Shown: piece by piece, positions 16,517 through 24,652 of the stretch
Layout of the letters: each line of letters starts with the position of its first letter
Position numbering within the stretch: position 1 is the first letter of the stretch
Assembly (NCBI GenBank): GCA_017959625.1
Contig: JAGDAG010000143.1
Span: 1 to 29,106, forward strand
Length of the DNA stretch: 29,106 nucleotides
Reading direction: 5' to 3'
DNA from: Abditibacteriota bacterium
GTDB taxonomy: Bacteria; Armatimonadota; UBA5829
The notes under the pieces: model-generated
What the model was told of the DNA's origin: nothing
Seen by the model: only the letters and a program-made list of their open reading frames with translations
Databases searched by the model: none
Translations under genes and position numbers: made by a program

Positions 16517-16526
16517 TTTTAAGTCC

Positions 16527-18614
16527 TTATTGATTCAATTGAATTATCTCTATATTGCTTAGTTGCAGCTGATTACCGGAACAGACAGGCACGTCATAAA
16601 CTGTTACAAAACAGTTTTCGCGCAGATACTGCAGAAAGCCTGAGTCATCGTGGTCATACCCGCCTCTTCCGTCTGTGACGTCATACAGTTTGTTGTTGTA
16701 TATATTGATCACATGATTTTGAAAATGCGCAGCATTAGGATCTCCGCCTCCCTGAAATCTCAGCGCGATTTGTTTTAATCCTACAGCATCATAGTCTGCA
16801 ATCATATTGCCGTAATAATATGCTTCTCCGTGAATTTCATCAAATCCGATAAGAGCGCTTGGTATTGCTCCGACATTAAAAGCCAGGCGATTGCTATACG
16901 ATATTCCCATTCCCTGGCTTCTAAGAGTGTCTATAAACAACTTGCTCCAATGGTCACATCTTCCGTCTGCGTATTTTAAAAGTTCGTCTGTATCATACGC
17001 CAAATTGGGTGTTGAGTTTCCGTGGCCGTAATAGGTGAGAACACGCCCGTCCAACGATCGTATATTGCAGGTCTGAAACTTTTTCCATATCAAATCAAAA
17101 ACATCCGCTTGTGTGGATGCGCCGGAGGCGGCGGAACAAGATAAAGACAGAAGGCTTTCATATAGTTTATTGGAGCACAGAGCCGTTAACGGCGTATCGT
17201 TCGGCACGTACACCTTTATATCGCAGGAGCCCGACGCTATGTTCGACCCCCCGGAGGTCTGTACCTTCCACGGCAGCGACAAATACTTTATGCCTACGGT
17301 ATTTGAAACGGCGTTCACGCTTTCCACAACGTCCGTTGCTGTCAGGCGCTTATAGCCGGTTTCCTGGGTCACGGTAAAATGGCTGGAACCGAAAGGAAAC
17401 GAAGTATTTGCCCCCGTTATGTAATCTGTGGTTCCGTCGTAGGCGTTCGTCCCCGTATCTGCAAGCTCCAGCTCCGTCAGTTTGAGCTTATCGCCTTTCT
17501 TCACTACAAAGGGAGTGTTTTTGTCTTCCGTCGCGTCGTCGTTCCGATAGTTGTAAGCCTCAAAGGCAAAACCGTCGAGCCCGCTTCCGGAAATGGTCTC
17601 GTTGTCCTTCCATAATCCCTGGGAATACGGGTAGATCAGTCGATTGCAATAATCATAAAAACTTAATGAAGAATTCGCTGCCAGATGGCAGTAAAGCCCG
17701 GTGGAGGTAAACGTAAGGTTCTTTTGGGCAAGAGTGCGGATCTGTATGGAATTGGTGGCGGTAAGGCACAGGTTTATAGTTTTTCCGAAAGCCGGCATCC
17801 GGAAGTATATATATTGGGGAACGCTCCCCGCCTGCCACGTTTTGCTGACGCCTCCCGGAGTATCCGGCGATATCAAATTATTGCAGGCGGCGTCGGTATA
17901 AAGATCAGAGGGAAAGTTCATGCCGGGCATAGGCACGGTGGCCCAGCTCACGGTCAGAAAGCAGCAGTTCTCATGGGGGAATTCCGCCGGTATGGTGGAA
18001 AGATCTATGCGGTATATATCGTTCTGCCTCATATATAACGTGCGCTCCCGTTCCGCAAGATCCATCAGATATATATCAAATTCGTGGACGTAATCCTCGT
18101 CGCTGACGGAGCCCCCTCCGCTGTTGACGACGCTGTCGTCCTTTACCCTGTATTCCACGGTGTATTTGCCGGCAGGAACGTTTGCAAAGTCTCCCATGAT
18201 GCCCGGAGGCAGCGAAGACGGGATCGACACGGCGGCTCCCGGAGCAAGCCGGGGATGGCCGAAAATTTGTAAGGAATACAAAGGGGTAAAGCCGGAATAG
18301 GCGGGGCTGTACGTGAGCTCATGAGTCAGGGGATTTTCCCCGACGATATAATCGGTATCGTAAAAAGCGGTGGTAGTCCCCACGCTGCCGCCGCAGGCCA
18401 GAACATGGCTGTATCTCCCCGAAGAAGAACTCACTATGAAATCGGCTCCGAAATGGGTATAGGAAGCGGCGTTGTTTATGGAAAGGGTGATATTGCCGTT
18501 GCCGACGCCGTCCGTGGGAGAATAAACGGTGTCCGCATGCGCAAGCGACACAAGAACAGCCGTCAGCAGAAACATCAGAACGTATGATGCAAATCTATAA
18601 GGCTTATTGATCAT
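16527..18614 (-). CDS. secreted protein with a C-terminal transglutaminase-like domain
   Basis: A 695-residue protein with a signal peptide at 1-28 (SYVLMFLLTAVLVSLAHA). Residues 30 to about 480 are beta-rich and resemble no family I can name. The C-terminal 150-200 residues read as a transglutaminase-like (papain-fold) domain: GRCDHWSKLFIDTLRSQGM with the nucleophile at C553, HFQNHVINI with H634, and YDVTD with D645 or D648, matching the Cys-His-Asp order and the usual phrase of a cysteine followed by an LR-x-x-G helix. Members of this fold are cysteine proteases, amidases or crosslinking enzymes; the activity here is open. AAGGAG precedes the ATG. Codons for the C-terminal domain are AT-rich and those upstream of about 17,190 are GC-rich, a sharp internal change. 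It is followed by paralogue A. Confidence 0.78.
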   Translation of the reverse strand: MINKPYRFASYVLMFLLTAVLVSLAHADTVYSPTDGVGNGNITLSINNAASYTHFGADFIVSSSSGRYSHVLACGGSVGTTTAFYDTDYIVGENPLTHELTYSPAYSGFTPLYSLQIFGHPRLAPGAAVSIPSSLPPGIMGDFANVPAGKYTVEYRVKDDSVVNSGGGSVSDEDYVHEFDIYLMDLAERERTLYMRQNDIYRIDLSTIPAEFPHENCCFLTVSWATVPMPGMNFPSDLYTDAACNNLISPDTPGGVSKTWQAGSVPQYIYFRMPAFGKTINLCLTATNSIQIRTLAQKNLTFTSTGLYCHLAANSSLSFYDYCNRLIYPYSQGLWKDNETISGSGLDGFAFEAYNYRNDDATEDKNTPFVVKKGDKLKLTELELADTGTNAYDGTTDYITGANTSFPFGSSHFTVTQETGYKRLTATDVVESVNAVSNTVGIKYLSLPWKVQTSGGSNIASGSCDIKVYVPNDTPLTALCSNKLYESLLSLSCSAASGASTQADVFDLIWKKFQTCNIRSLDGRVLTYYGHGNSTPNLAYDTDELLKYADGRCDHWSKLFIDTLRSQGMGISYSNRLAFNVGAIPSALIGFDEIHGEAYYYGNMIADYDAVGLKQIALRFQGGGDPNAAHFQNHVINIYNNKLYDVTDGRGGYDHDDSGFLQYLRENCFVTVYDVPVCSGNQLQLSNIEIIQLNQ

Positions 18615-18646
18615 GACAGTCTCCTTGTCTAAAAGTTTACGGTTTT

Positions 18647-18675
18647 ACTTTATCACATAAAGAACTAAAATGCAA
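18647..18675 (-). promoter_or_regulatory. promoter of the transglutaminase-like operon
   Basis: TTGCAT (18670-18675), a 17-base spacer and TAAAGT (18647-18652) lie 33 bases before the ATG at 18614, within an AT-rich upstream stretch (18655-18720). Confidence 0.6.
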
Positions 18676-18869
18676 CAGCAAACAATAAAAATTTTTGCAA
18701 TATCAAAAAAATCTTTATGAGAGCGGGCATCCGGAAGTGTCTGCCACAAGCCCGGGAGATATCTTGCCGGTTCGCTAAAAAGGAGAACCGGCCGGATGAC
18801 GGGTGACGTTAAGCCGGCTGTTTGAACGGCGCAGCGCAGTCTGCCCGTCCGAAGGCATATAAACAAAAC
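18676..18869. other. non-coding stretch with one hairpin
   Basis: No convincing gene is visible here. The lower half is AT-rich promoter-upstream DNA. The upper half contains GCCGGTTC (18766-18773) paired with GAACCGGC (18785-18792), an eight-pair stem around an A-rich loop, with no U-run on either strand. It could be a structured RNA, a protein site or a remnant; nothing decides between these. Confidence 0.4.
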
Positions 18870-18890
18870 GCCGGACCCGAAAGGTCCGGC
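18859..18890 (-). terminator. terminator of the IDH-PpiD operon
   Basis: GCCGGACC (18870-18877) and GGTCCGGC (18883-18890) form a perfect eight-pair stem with a five-base loop. On the minus strand GTTTTGTTTAT follows. It begins 18 bases after the stop of the PpiD-like gene. Confidence 0.8.
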
Positions 18891-18907
18891 GCAAACGCTT
18901 TTATGCT

Positions 18908-20512
18908 TTATTTCTTTTTGTCAGAGTCTTTTTTGTCTTTCTTTTCTTCTTTTTTGGGAGCGGCCTTCTGCAGGTCTTCATACTCCTTCATGCGTTTTTC
19001 TTCGAAGGCTCTTATGTCGGCAGCCTTTTTGCTTTCCTCGGCCGCTTCGGCAGACATGCCGATTTGTTTGAATTTATCGGCAAGCTCTTCGTGAACATAG
19101 GCGTCGGAGCGGTTGAGGTCGGAAGCCTGCTTATACTGTTTTCCCGCCTCCTCCTTTTTGTTCTGCTTCACCAGGGCGTCTCCGTAAAGAAGCCTCAGGT
19201 CGTAGCTTTCGGTGATCTGGGAATCGGGGTCGTCCAGTATCTTGTGCAGGAGGCCGGCGCAGTCGTCGTATTCTTCCATATCGAATTTCACGGAAGCCAG
19301 CGCAGCCAGTATCATATCCTTGTTGCCCTGAGTATCGTTTTTGGAAGCGGCCTCCAGGTTTTTGGCTGCCTTGGTATCAAAAGCCTTTTTCTTGTCGGGA
19401 GCGTATTCCATTGCCGCCCGGAAGGCGTAGTAATACCCTGCCAGTTCTGGGTCTTTGACCTCGAAACCTTCTATCTTTTCTTCTTCCGACCGGATAGACT
19501 GCTCCGCCTGCTGTTTCAGGACTTCCTTGTAAGCCTTTCTGCGATCCTTTTTGACCTTGTCCGTCAGCTTTCCGGGAAGCGTTTTCTCCGTTTTGTTCAG
19601 CTTGACTATATATATGCCGGCGTCGGTCTTCACGGGATCGGCCACCTCGCCTTCCTTCAGGCCTTCCAGCAGCTTGGCCGCTTCCTGGGGAAGATAAGGG
19701 GAATCGATCTCGTTGTACACGGTTTCGGGAAGAGCAAAGGAACCTGCCGTATTCTTGCTGACATCACCTATGTTTTTGCCTTTCCGCAATTCCTCCGCAG
19801 CCTTTTTTGCCGCCTCCATAGCCTTTTCTTCCGTGGAATCGTTGTCGGTGATTATCATAACGTCCGCGTGATAGTTCTTCCAGGTGTCCTCCAGCTCTTT
19901 GTCGGTCATATCGTCGGCCTTTTTCTGAGCCTGGGCGACAAGGGCGTTTCTTGCCAGCTCGGCTTTGACGCTGAGCTCGGAAACGGATTCCTTGGTGGTC
20001 TGAACCAGGGAGTCTATGCTCATACCGTTGTCGGAAAGCACCTTCAGATACTTTTTGTCCTTGCGGGGGTCCAGCTTCTCCTCAGACTTGGGGATATCAC
20101 CCATGATGGCCGCGCGGTTCACCTTCAGATCCTCGGCGATCTTTTCGTCTATTGCAGCCTTAAGTTCCTTTTTGGATATGCGGATGCCCTTGTTTTCCGC
20201 TATCTGTATATCCTTCTGATAGTTGATGATATTGCTCACTATCAGTCCCTTTATATTGGCATACTGCAGAGGAGATTTGACGCCTCCGGCGGAAGCCATC
20301 TCGTAATACCTCTCCCACTCGGCGTCAAATTCGCTCCGGCGGATCTCATCGTTCTGGACGGTGATCACCACGTCCTTCGCATTTCCGCCCTGCATGCTGC
20401 GGGGACGGGCGCCGAACATATAAAGGGAGCCAATCACAAATATCACAAGGATCACCCACAAGATCACCCTGAGGTGTGTGGCAAAATCGGTTCTCAGTCT
20501 GTAAATTCCCAT
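18908..20512 (-). CDS. PpiD/SurA-like membrane-anchored peptidyl-prolyl isomerase with C-terminal TPRs
   Basis: A 534-residue protein. One N-terminal membrane helix (about 13-33, LRVILWVILVIFVIGSLYMF) anchors it with the rest outside the cytoplasm. A SurA_N-like segment (VVITVQNDEIRRSEFDAEW, and NIINYQKDIQIAENKGIRISKKEL around 90-115) is followed by a parvulin-type region at about 210-315, with GSFALPE and the end motif VADPVKTDAGIYIVKLNK. Residues about 390-500 look like TPRs (YGDALVKQNKKEEAGKQYKQA), and the tail is very lysine-rich. Known relatives assist folding of exported proteins. The parvulin core is degenerate to my eye, so chaperone activity is safer than isomerase activity. The ATG follows the IDH stop by 24 bases. 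The number of exported proteins in this window fits such a helper. Confidence 0.8.
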   Translation of the reverse strand: MGIYRLRTDFATHLRVILWVILVIFVIGSLYMFGARPRSMQGGNAKDVVITVQNDEIRRSEFDAEWERYYEMASAGGVKSPLQYANIKGLIVSNIINYQKDIQIAENKGIRISKKELKAAIDEKIAEDLKVNRAAIMGDIPKSEEKLDPRKDKKYLKVLSDNGMSIDSLVQTTKESVSELSVKAELARNALVAQAQKKADDMTDKELEDTWKNYHADVMIITDNDSTEEKAMEAAKKAAEELRKGKNIGDVSKNTAGSFALPETVYNEIDSPYLPQEAAKLLEGLKEGEVADPVKTDAGIYIVKLNKTEKTLPGKLTDKVKKDRRKAYKEVLKQQAEQSIRSEEEKIEGFEVKDPELAGYYYAFRAAMEYAPDKKKAFDTKAAKNLEAASKNDTQGNKDMILAALASVKFDMEEYDDCAGLLHKILDDPDSQITESYDLRLLYGDALVKQNKKEEAGKQYKQASDLNRSDAYVHEELADKFKQIGMSAEAAEESKKAADIRAFEEKRMKEYEDLQKAAPKKEEKKDKKDSDKKK

Positions 20513-20536
20513 TTTTTTCCTCGTCTGAAACTCTGT

Positions 20537-21694
20537 TTATTTTTTGATCTGTTCCATGCGGCGGATCACCGCATCGGCAAACTCCTTCGTTCCCACGGCG
20601 GTGGGATCGTTTCTGTCCGCCTTCATATCATAGGTCACCTCTCTGCCTTCGGCGATCACGCCGGCTATGGCGTTTTCCACAAGAGAGGCGGCTTCAAATT
20701 CCTTTATGTGCTTCAGCATCATGACCCCCGAAAGCATCATGGCCGAAGGGTTCACCTTGTTGAGGCCCTTGTATTTGGGGGCGGAGCCGTGAGTAGGCTC
20801 GAACAGGGCCACCTCGTCGCCGATGTTGGCTCCGGGAGCGACTCCCAGCCCTCCCACGAGGCCTGCGCAAAGGTCGGAAAGGATATCGCCGTAAAGGTTG
20901 GGCAAAACCAGCACCGAATAAAGCTCCGGCTTCTGCACCAGCTGCATGCACATATTGTCCACAAGCCTTTCGTTATACACTATGCCCGACGCTTTCCCGC
21001 CGCAGTCCGCGAGGGCGGCGTCGCCTTCTTCCGGTTCCAGCTCCGGCTGCTCAAAGGAAGCGCCGTAGGCTTTGGCGACTTCGCGGCAGACTCTGTAAAA
21101 AAGGCCGTCGGTAAACTTCATTATATTGGCCTTGGCAACGGCGGTGACAGTTTTTCTGCCGTTGGCTATGGCATAGTCGAAAGCCATTTTAATAAGGCGT
21201 CGGGTACCGGTCACGGAAATAGGCTTTATGGAGATCGCGGAATCGGTCCGAATTTTTCCGCCGGACATTTTTATGATTTCCTCTGCCTCGGGGGAGCCCA
21301 GATCCCATTCCACGCCGGCATACAGGTCTTCGGTGTTCTCTCTGAAGATCACCAGATCCACGTCGGTATATCTGCTGCGGATGCCCTTATAGTATTTGCA
21401 GGGGCGGACGCAGGCGTAAAGGTCCAGCTCCTTTCTGAGAGCCACGTTCACCGAACGGAAGCCCTTGCCTATGGGAGTGGTGATGGGCCCCTTCAGACCA
21501 AGCCTGTTTTTACGAAGAGAATCCAGCACGTCCGGCGGAAGGGGTGTCCCCGCCGTTTCCATGATATCTATACCGGCTTCCCGGACGTCCCACTCTATAT
21601 CTGCCCCCGACGCTTCTATGACCCTGCGGGTGGCCTCGGTGAGTTCCGGCCCCGTGCCGTCTCCCGGGATAAGAGTGATTGTGTATTTCGACAT
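20537..21694 (-). CDS. NAD-type isocitrate/isopropylmalate dehydrogenase family, most like isocitrate dehydrogenase
   Basis: A 385-residue beta-decarboxylating dehydrogenase. LIPGDGTGPELTEATRRV opens the protein. The substrate loop SVNVALRKELDLYACVRP (81-98) has the S-x-N spacing of isocitrate dehydrogenases; isopropylmalate dehydrogenases carry a different loop. FRENTEDLYAGVEW, KANIMKFTDGLFYRV, GDILSDLCAGLVGGLGVAPGAN and FEPTHGSAPKYKG are further landmarks, including the metal-binding aspartates and the nucleotide loop. It would oxidise isocitrate to 2-oxoglutarate for glutamate synthesis. Homoisocitrate or 3-isopropylmalate activity cannot be fully excluded by eye. GGAGG lies five bases before the ATG. 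The first gene of a two-gene operon; the PpiD-like partner has no obvious metabolic link. Confidence 0.88.
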   Translation of the reverse strand: MSKYTITLIPGDGTGPELTEATRRVIEASGADIEWDVREAGIDIMETAGTPLPPDVLDSLRKNRLGLKGPITTPIGKGFRSVNVALRKELDLYACVRPCKYYKGIRSRYTDVDLVIFRENTEDLYAGVEWDLGSPEAEEIIKMSGGKIRTDSAISIKPISVTGTRRLIKMAFDYAIANGRKTVTAVAKANIMKFTDGLFYRVCREVAKAYGASFEQPELEPEEGDAALADCGGKASGIVYNERLVDNMCMQLVQKPELYSVLVLPNLYGDILSDLCAGLVGGLGVAPGANIGDEVALFEPTHGSAPKYKGLNKVNPSAMMLSGVMMLKHIKEFEAASLVENAIAGVIAEGREVTYDMKADRNDPTAVGTKEFADAVIRRMEQIKK

Positions 21695-21743
21695 TATTGC
21701 CTCCGTTATTTTCAGACCTTATCTGATATTCACATACTTAAAT

Positions 21744-21772
21744 ATTATACAATATATCGTGAAAAAAGGCAA
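21744..21772 (-). promoter_or_regulatory. promoter of the IDH-PpiD operon
   Basis: TATAAT (21744-21749) with TTGCCT (21767-21772), 17-base spacer. The leader is about 45 bases and ends in GGAGG. The -35 overlaps a short AGGCA/TGCCT repeat followed by a U-run, which may act as a weak terminator for the SGNH gene upstream. Confidence 0.6.
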
Positions 21773-21845
21773 ATGCCTGCCCCGGCCGAAAAGCGCCTTC
21801 CCCCCACTTGCCTGCAGCCTTTTGCGCGGACTCCCGAAAAGATCG

Positions 21846-23372
21846 TTATCTGCCGAAGATCACCTTTATCACGGTCTGGGCATACATACGGGCAAGAAAA
21901 TCGTTGGGATGGTTCACGTTGTTGCCGGTAGCGTGGTAGTATTCCTTTCGGGTAAGAAGATACCTGTGTATCCCGGTCACGGGAGCGAGGCCCACGTGCT
22001 CTTTGTCTTTCACGTATTCCTTCATGGCGTCCTCGTAGATATCCTGGTTGTTCCAGAAGCCCCTGGCCCTTTTGTGGGGCAGCATGGTGGAGACCAGCAG
22101 CACGTCGCATTCGGGACAGGCTTCCCGGATCCCGGATACGGAAAGGTCCGTCAGCCGGATAAACTCTTCCGCCGGCTTGGTGTGGTCGTTCATCCCGAAG
22201 GCGTAAACCACCAGGTCGGGATCATAGGCTGTGACCCTCTCTTCTATGTTGTCCACCGCCCATATGGATTCCATGCCTCCCACGGCCGTGTTGATATACG
22301 TCACGTTGCCGTTGCCGGAGATATCCTCCATGGCCGAGCAGGACATACGGCACCAGTTCTCCGCATTCGGCTTTCTGCCGTAAACCGAAGAGGAATTGGC
22401 GCCGGTGGAAATGGAATCGCCGTAATAAACCACTGTGACGGGCTCTCCCGACAGCAGTTTTTTCAGGAATCTGTCGAATTTGGGCTGCCGCTCCGGCACG
22501 GGGCCTTCCCAGCGGCCCGAAGGCCTGTAGGTGACGGCTATCTGCTTTTCTATGAATTTCGGGGTCTCGGAAAAGCCCAGCAGAGGATGCCCCTCCACGG
22601 TGCACTCGAAATACGTGCCGGGCAAAGCCGTCGCCGGATCGGGATAAAACTCCGAAAGGGGCATCACCGGCAGAGAGCCGTTTTCGCATAAAACCAGCGC
22701 GCCGTCTTCAAGCCTGTAATCCTCTCCTTCTTTGTAAAGGGTCTCCAGGTCGGAGGAACGCACCTCGAAGATCTCTTCCGCGGGATACATGAGCAGCGCC
22801 GTTTTGTCCCCCTCCACGAACATAACCGTTTCGTGGTATATCACGTCCGAAGACCAGAAGGGCAGCATATATTTGCTTCTGTCATACACAGCCAGACTGT
22901 GATCCATTTGTTTCTCCTTTGTTATATCTTTTGACACCGCAAGAGCGCCGTTTTTCCTTCCCGAAGAATATTCCCTCAGCTCCTTTGCCGTAAGGGCCCG
23001 GGTCCAAAGGGTCCCGTTCCCGCTCCAGAAATCTTCTCCGGGAAGAGGAGGCGTCTTTTCGGAGGCTCCCGCAGGGCGGCCGCAGACGTAAAAACGCGTC
23101 CCGCCGCCCAGAACGATCCCTATATCATCGCCCCGCCGCGCCCGGGGAGCGTAAAACAGCGCGGAATCCGATATCCCGTCCAGGGCCCACGCCAGCCGGA
23201 AAAAGGGCCCCAGCTTTTCAAGCTTCAGAAAACCCCTCTCTGCCGGAGAATACAAAAGCATCGTCCCTTCCCCGCCGCAGGGGGCGGCCAGGGTCCTGAC
23301 CTGCGCTCCCGCCGCCTGAAGGGAAGCGGCAACAAAGAAAGCTATAAACAATAATCTGAACGTTTTTATCAT
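21846..23372 (-). CDS. secreted SGNH/GDSL hydrolase
   Basis: A 508-residue exported protein with a signal peptide at 1-23 (LLFIAFFVAASLQAAGA). Residues 24-310 form a beta-rich N-terminal region of unclear family (binding or jelly-roll module). The SGNH domain follows: block I YYGDSISTG with nucleophile S320, block II AVGG near 363-366, block III GMND with N395, and block V NVNHPND with H488. The residue three before that histidine is Asn and not the usual Asp. Such enzymes deacylate polysaccharides or other esters. Its ATG overlaps the rhamnosidase TGA (ATGA), so it is translated with it and probably removes ester groups from the same rhamnose-containing glycan; that link is inference. Confidence 0.85.
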   Translation of the reverse strand: MIKTFRLLFIAFFVAASLQAAGAQVRTLAAPCGGEGTMLLYSPAERGFLKLEKLGPFFRLAWALDGISDSALFYAPRARRGDDIGIVLGGGTRFYVCGRPAGASEKTPPLPGEDFWSGNGTLWTRALTAKELREYSSGRKNGALAVSKDITKEKQMDHSLAVYDRSKYMLPFWSSDVIYHETVMFVEGDKTALLMYPAEEIFEVRSSDLETLYKEGEDYRLEDGALVLCENGSLPVMPLSEFYPDPATALPGTYFECTVEGHPLLGFSETPKFIEKQIAVTYRPSGRWEGPVPERQPKFDRFLKKLLSGEPVTVVYYGDSISTGANSSSVYGRKPNAENWCRMSCSAMEDISGNGNVTYINTAVGGMESIWAVDNIEERVTAYDPDLVVYAFGMNDHTKPAEEFIRLTDLSVSGIREACPECDVLLVSTMLPHKRARGFWNNQDIYEDAMKEYVKDKEHVGLAPVTGIHRYLLTRKEYYHATGNNVNHPNDFLARMYAQTVIKVIFGR

Positions 23373-24598
23373 ATCTCTGCCTCAAACCGGTGGAAACCGG
23401 AGGTTATTTCTTTTTCTGCGCCTTCAAAAGCCACCGTCCCCGAAACTCCGGGAGGCAGCTGCGCCCACAGGATCTTTTTGCCGAAGCGCTTTGCCCAACG
23501 CACCGAGATCATGCCCCGCGGCGTGTCCGCCGCAAGACTGCAGGAAAGCAGCTTTTCCGGCAGACAGGGCTTTATCTCCACCTTTTTCCAGCCCGGAGCG
23601 GCAGGCTTCAGGCCGGCTATACGGGTGTAAAGCACCGAAAGGGCGTTGCCGTGCATGGGGTGGCTGTGGGAATTCATTCCGGGAGCTTTTTTGAGTTCGT
23701 ATCTCTCCCACAGGGTGGTGGCTTCGTTTTGCAGCATGTAGCCGAAGGAAGGATATTCCTCCCGGCAAAGGAATTCCCAGGCGTCGTCGGCATATCCGTA
23801 TTCGAACAGCATTTCCATAAGGGGCTGCGTCAGCTGATTGCCGGTGGTGATACGGCAGCGCCGCCGCCGCAGCTCCAGCGCCATATTCTCCGCCGCCGCG
23901 GCGCGTTTTGCTTTCGGGATCAACCCCAGCCAAAGAGCGAAGGCCTGGGCTCCCATGCCGCCTCCGGCAAAGGACGCTTTTTCTTCGTCCCACCACCGGG
24001 AAAGCATGGCGTTTTTGATCTTTTCGGCGTTGTCCCGGTATTTCTCTGCGGGAAGGCCCGTTTTTTCGGCAAGCTCCCGGAGCAGAAGGCAGTTATAAAG
24101 GGAAAAGCCGGTGGACACCACAAGCCCGTCGGTATATGCGTTCTGAGGTATCTCCTCTCCCATACAGGCATACGAAGGGCCCGCCCAGTCGCCGTACCAG
24201 CTGTAATCCACTATATAATCTTTGCTGCGGGACAGAAGATAATCCTCCCAGCGTTCCAGATCAGGCATGACGCTCCGCACGTATCCGGCGTCGCCGGTGC
24301 GCATGAAGTATTCCCGGGCGGCCACGAGAAAGGACGAACAGCAGGGGTCCGCCGGCAGCATGCCGTAATAATACGGGCAGCAGCAGGTAAAGCAGCCCTC
24401 CGGCCGCTGCTCGTTTTGGATGTCGCGGATTATTTTCGGATACAGCCTGCCCACTTCAAAGGAATAGGGGGACACTCCGAACCTGCCGGTGGCGTCGTTC
24501 ATCCACCCCATACGCTCGTCCCGCTGGGGACAATCGGTCATCACCGACGAGATATTGTTTTCATCGGTGCGTATAAGGGCTTCCCACACGCTGTTCAC
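23369..24598 (-). CDS. alpha-L-rhamnosidase GH78, catalytic C-terminal part (after the in-frame stop)
   Basis: The open frame downstream of the TAG at 24650-24652 is in the same frame as the N-terminal part and encodes the six-hairpin catalytic domain and the C-terminal beta domain of GH78. TDCPQRDERMGWMNDA (about 443-458 if numbered from 25864) holds the expected general acid, and NEATTLWERYE near 712-722 the expected general base. GNALSVLYTRIAGL and a beta sandwich follow. The GTG at 24598 is only the first usable start codon: no Shine-Dalgarno precedes it and the conserved IHTDL...G motif before it would be lost, so I doubt independent translation. Apart from the amber codon no damage is visible. 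It ends in ATGA with the SGNH gene. Confidence 0.85.
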   Translation of the reverse strand: MNSVWEALIRTDENNISSVMTDCPQRDERMGWMNDATGRFGVSPYSFEVGRLYPKIIRDIQNEQRPEGCFTCCCPYYYGMLPADPCCSSFLVAAREYFMRTGDAGYVRSVMPDLERWEDYLLSRSKDYIVDYSWYGDWAGPSYACMGEEIPQNAYTDGLVVSTGFSLYNCLLLRELAEKTGLPAEKYRDNAEKIKNAMLSRWWDEEKASFAGGGMGAQAFALWLGLIPKAKRAAAAENMALELRRRRCRITTGNQLTQPLMEMLFEYGYADDAWEFLCREEYPSFGYMLQNEATTLWERYELKKAPGMNSHSHPMHGNALSVLYTRIAGLKPAAPGWKKVEIKPCLPEKLLSCSLAADTPRGMISVRWAKRFGKKILWAQLPPGVSGTVAFEGAEKEITSGFHRFEAEI

Positions 24599-24649
24599 CA
24601 GGCTGCTGCCGCAGCGGAAGCGGGTCCCGGTGCGCAGGTCGGTATGTAT

Positions 24650-24652
24650 CTA
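24650..24652 (-). other. in-frame amber codon splitting the rhamnosidase
   Basis: The minus strand reads GAG GCG GTG TAG ATA CAT ACC GAC, i.e. E-A-V-stop-I-H-T-D. Conserved GH78 sequence continues directly on both sides without a frame change. TAG also ends nrdD, DUF4838 copy 2 and the TPR gene here, so it is not a generally reassigned codon. Confidence 0.9.

Noticed and set aside
20537..21694. 3-isopropylmalate dehydrogenase (leuB)
   Set aside because: The substrate loop has S-x-N-x-x-x-R, the isocitrate form, and no leucine genes are nearby.
24650..24652. Reassigned TAG codon in this organism
   Set aside because: nrdD, DUF4838 copy 2, the TPR gene and paralogue C all end at TAG exactly where their families or operon structure predict.
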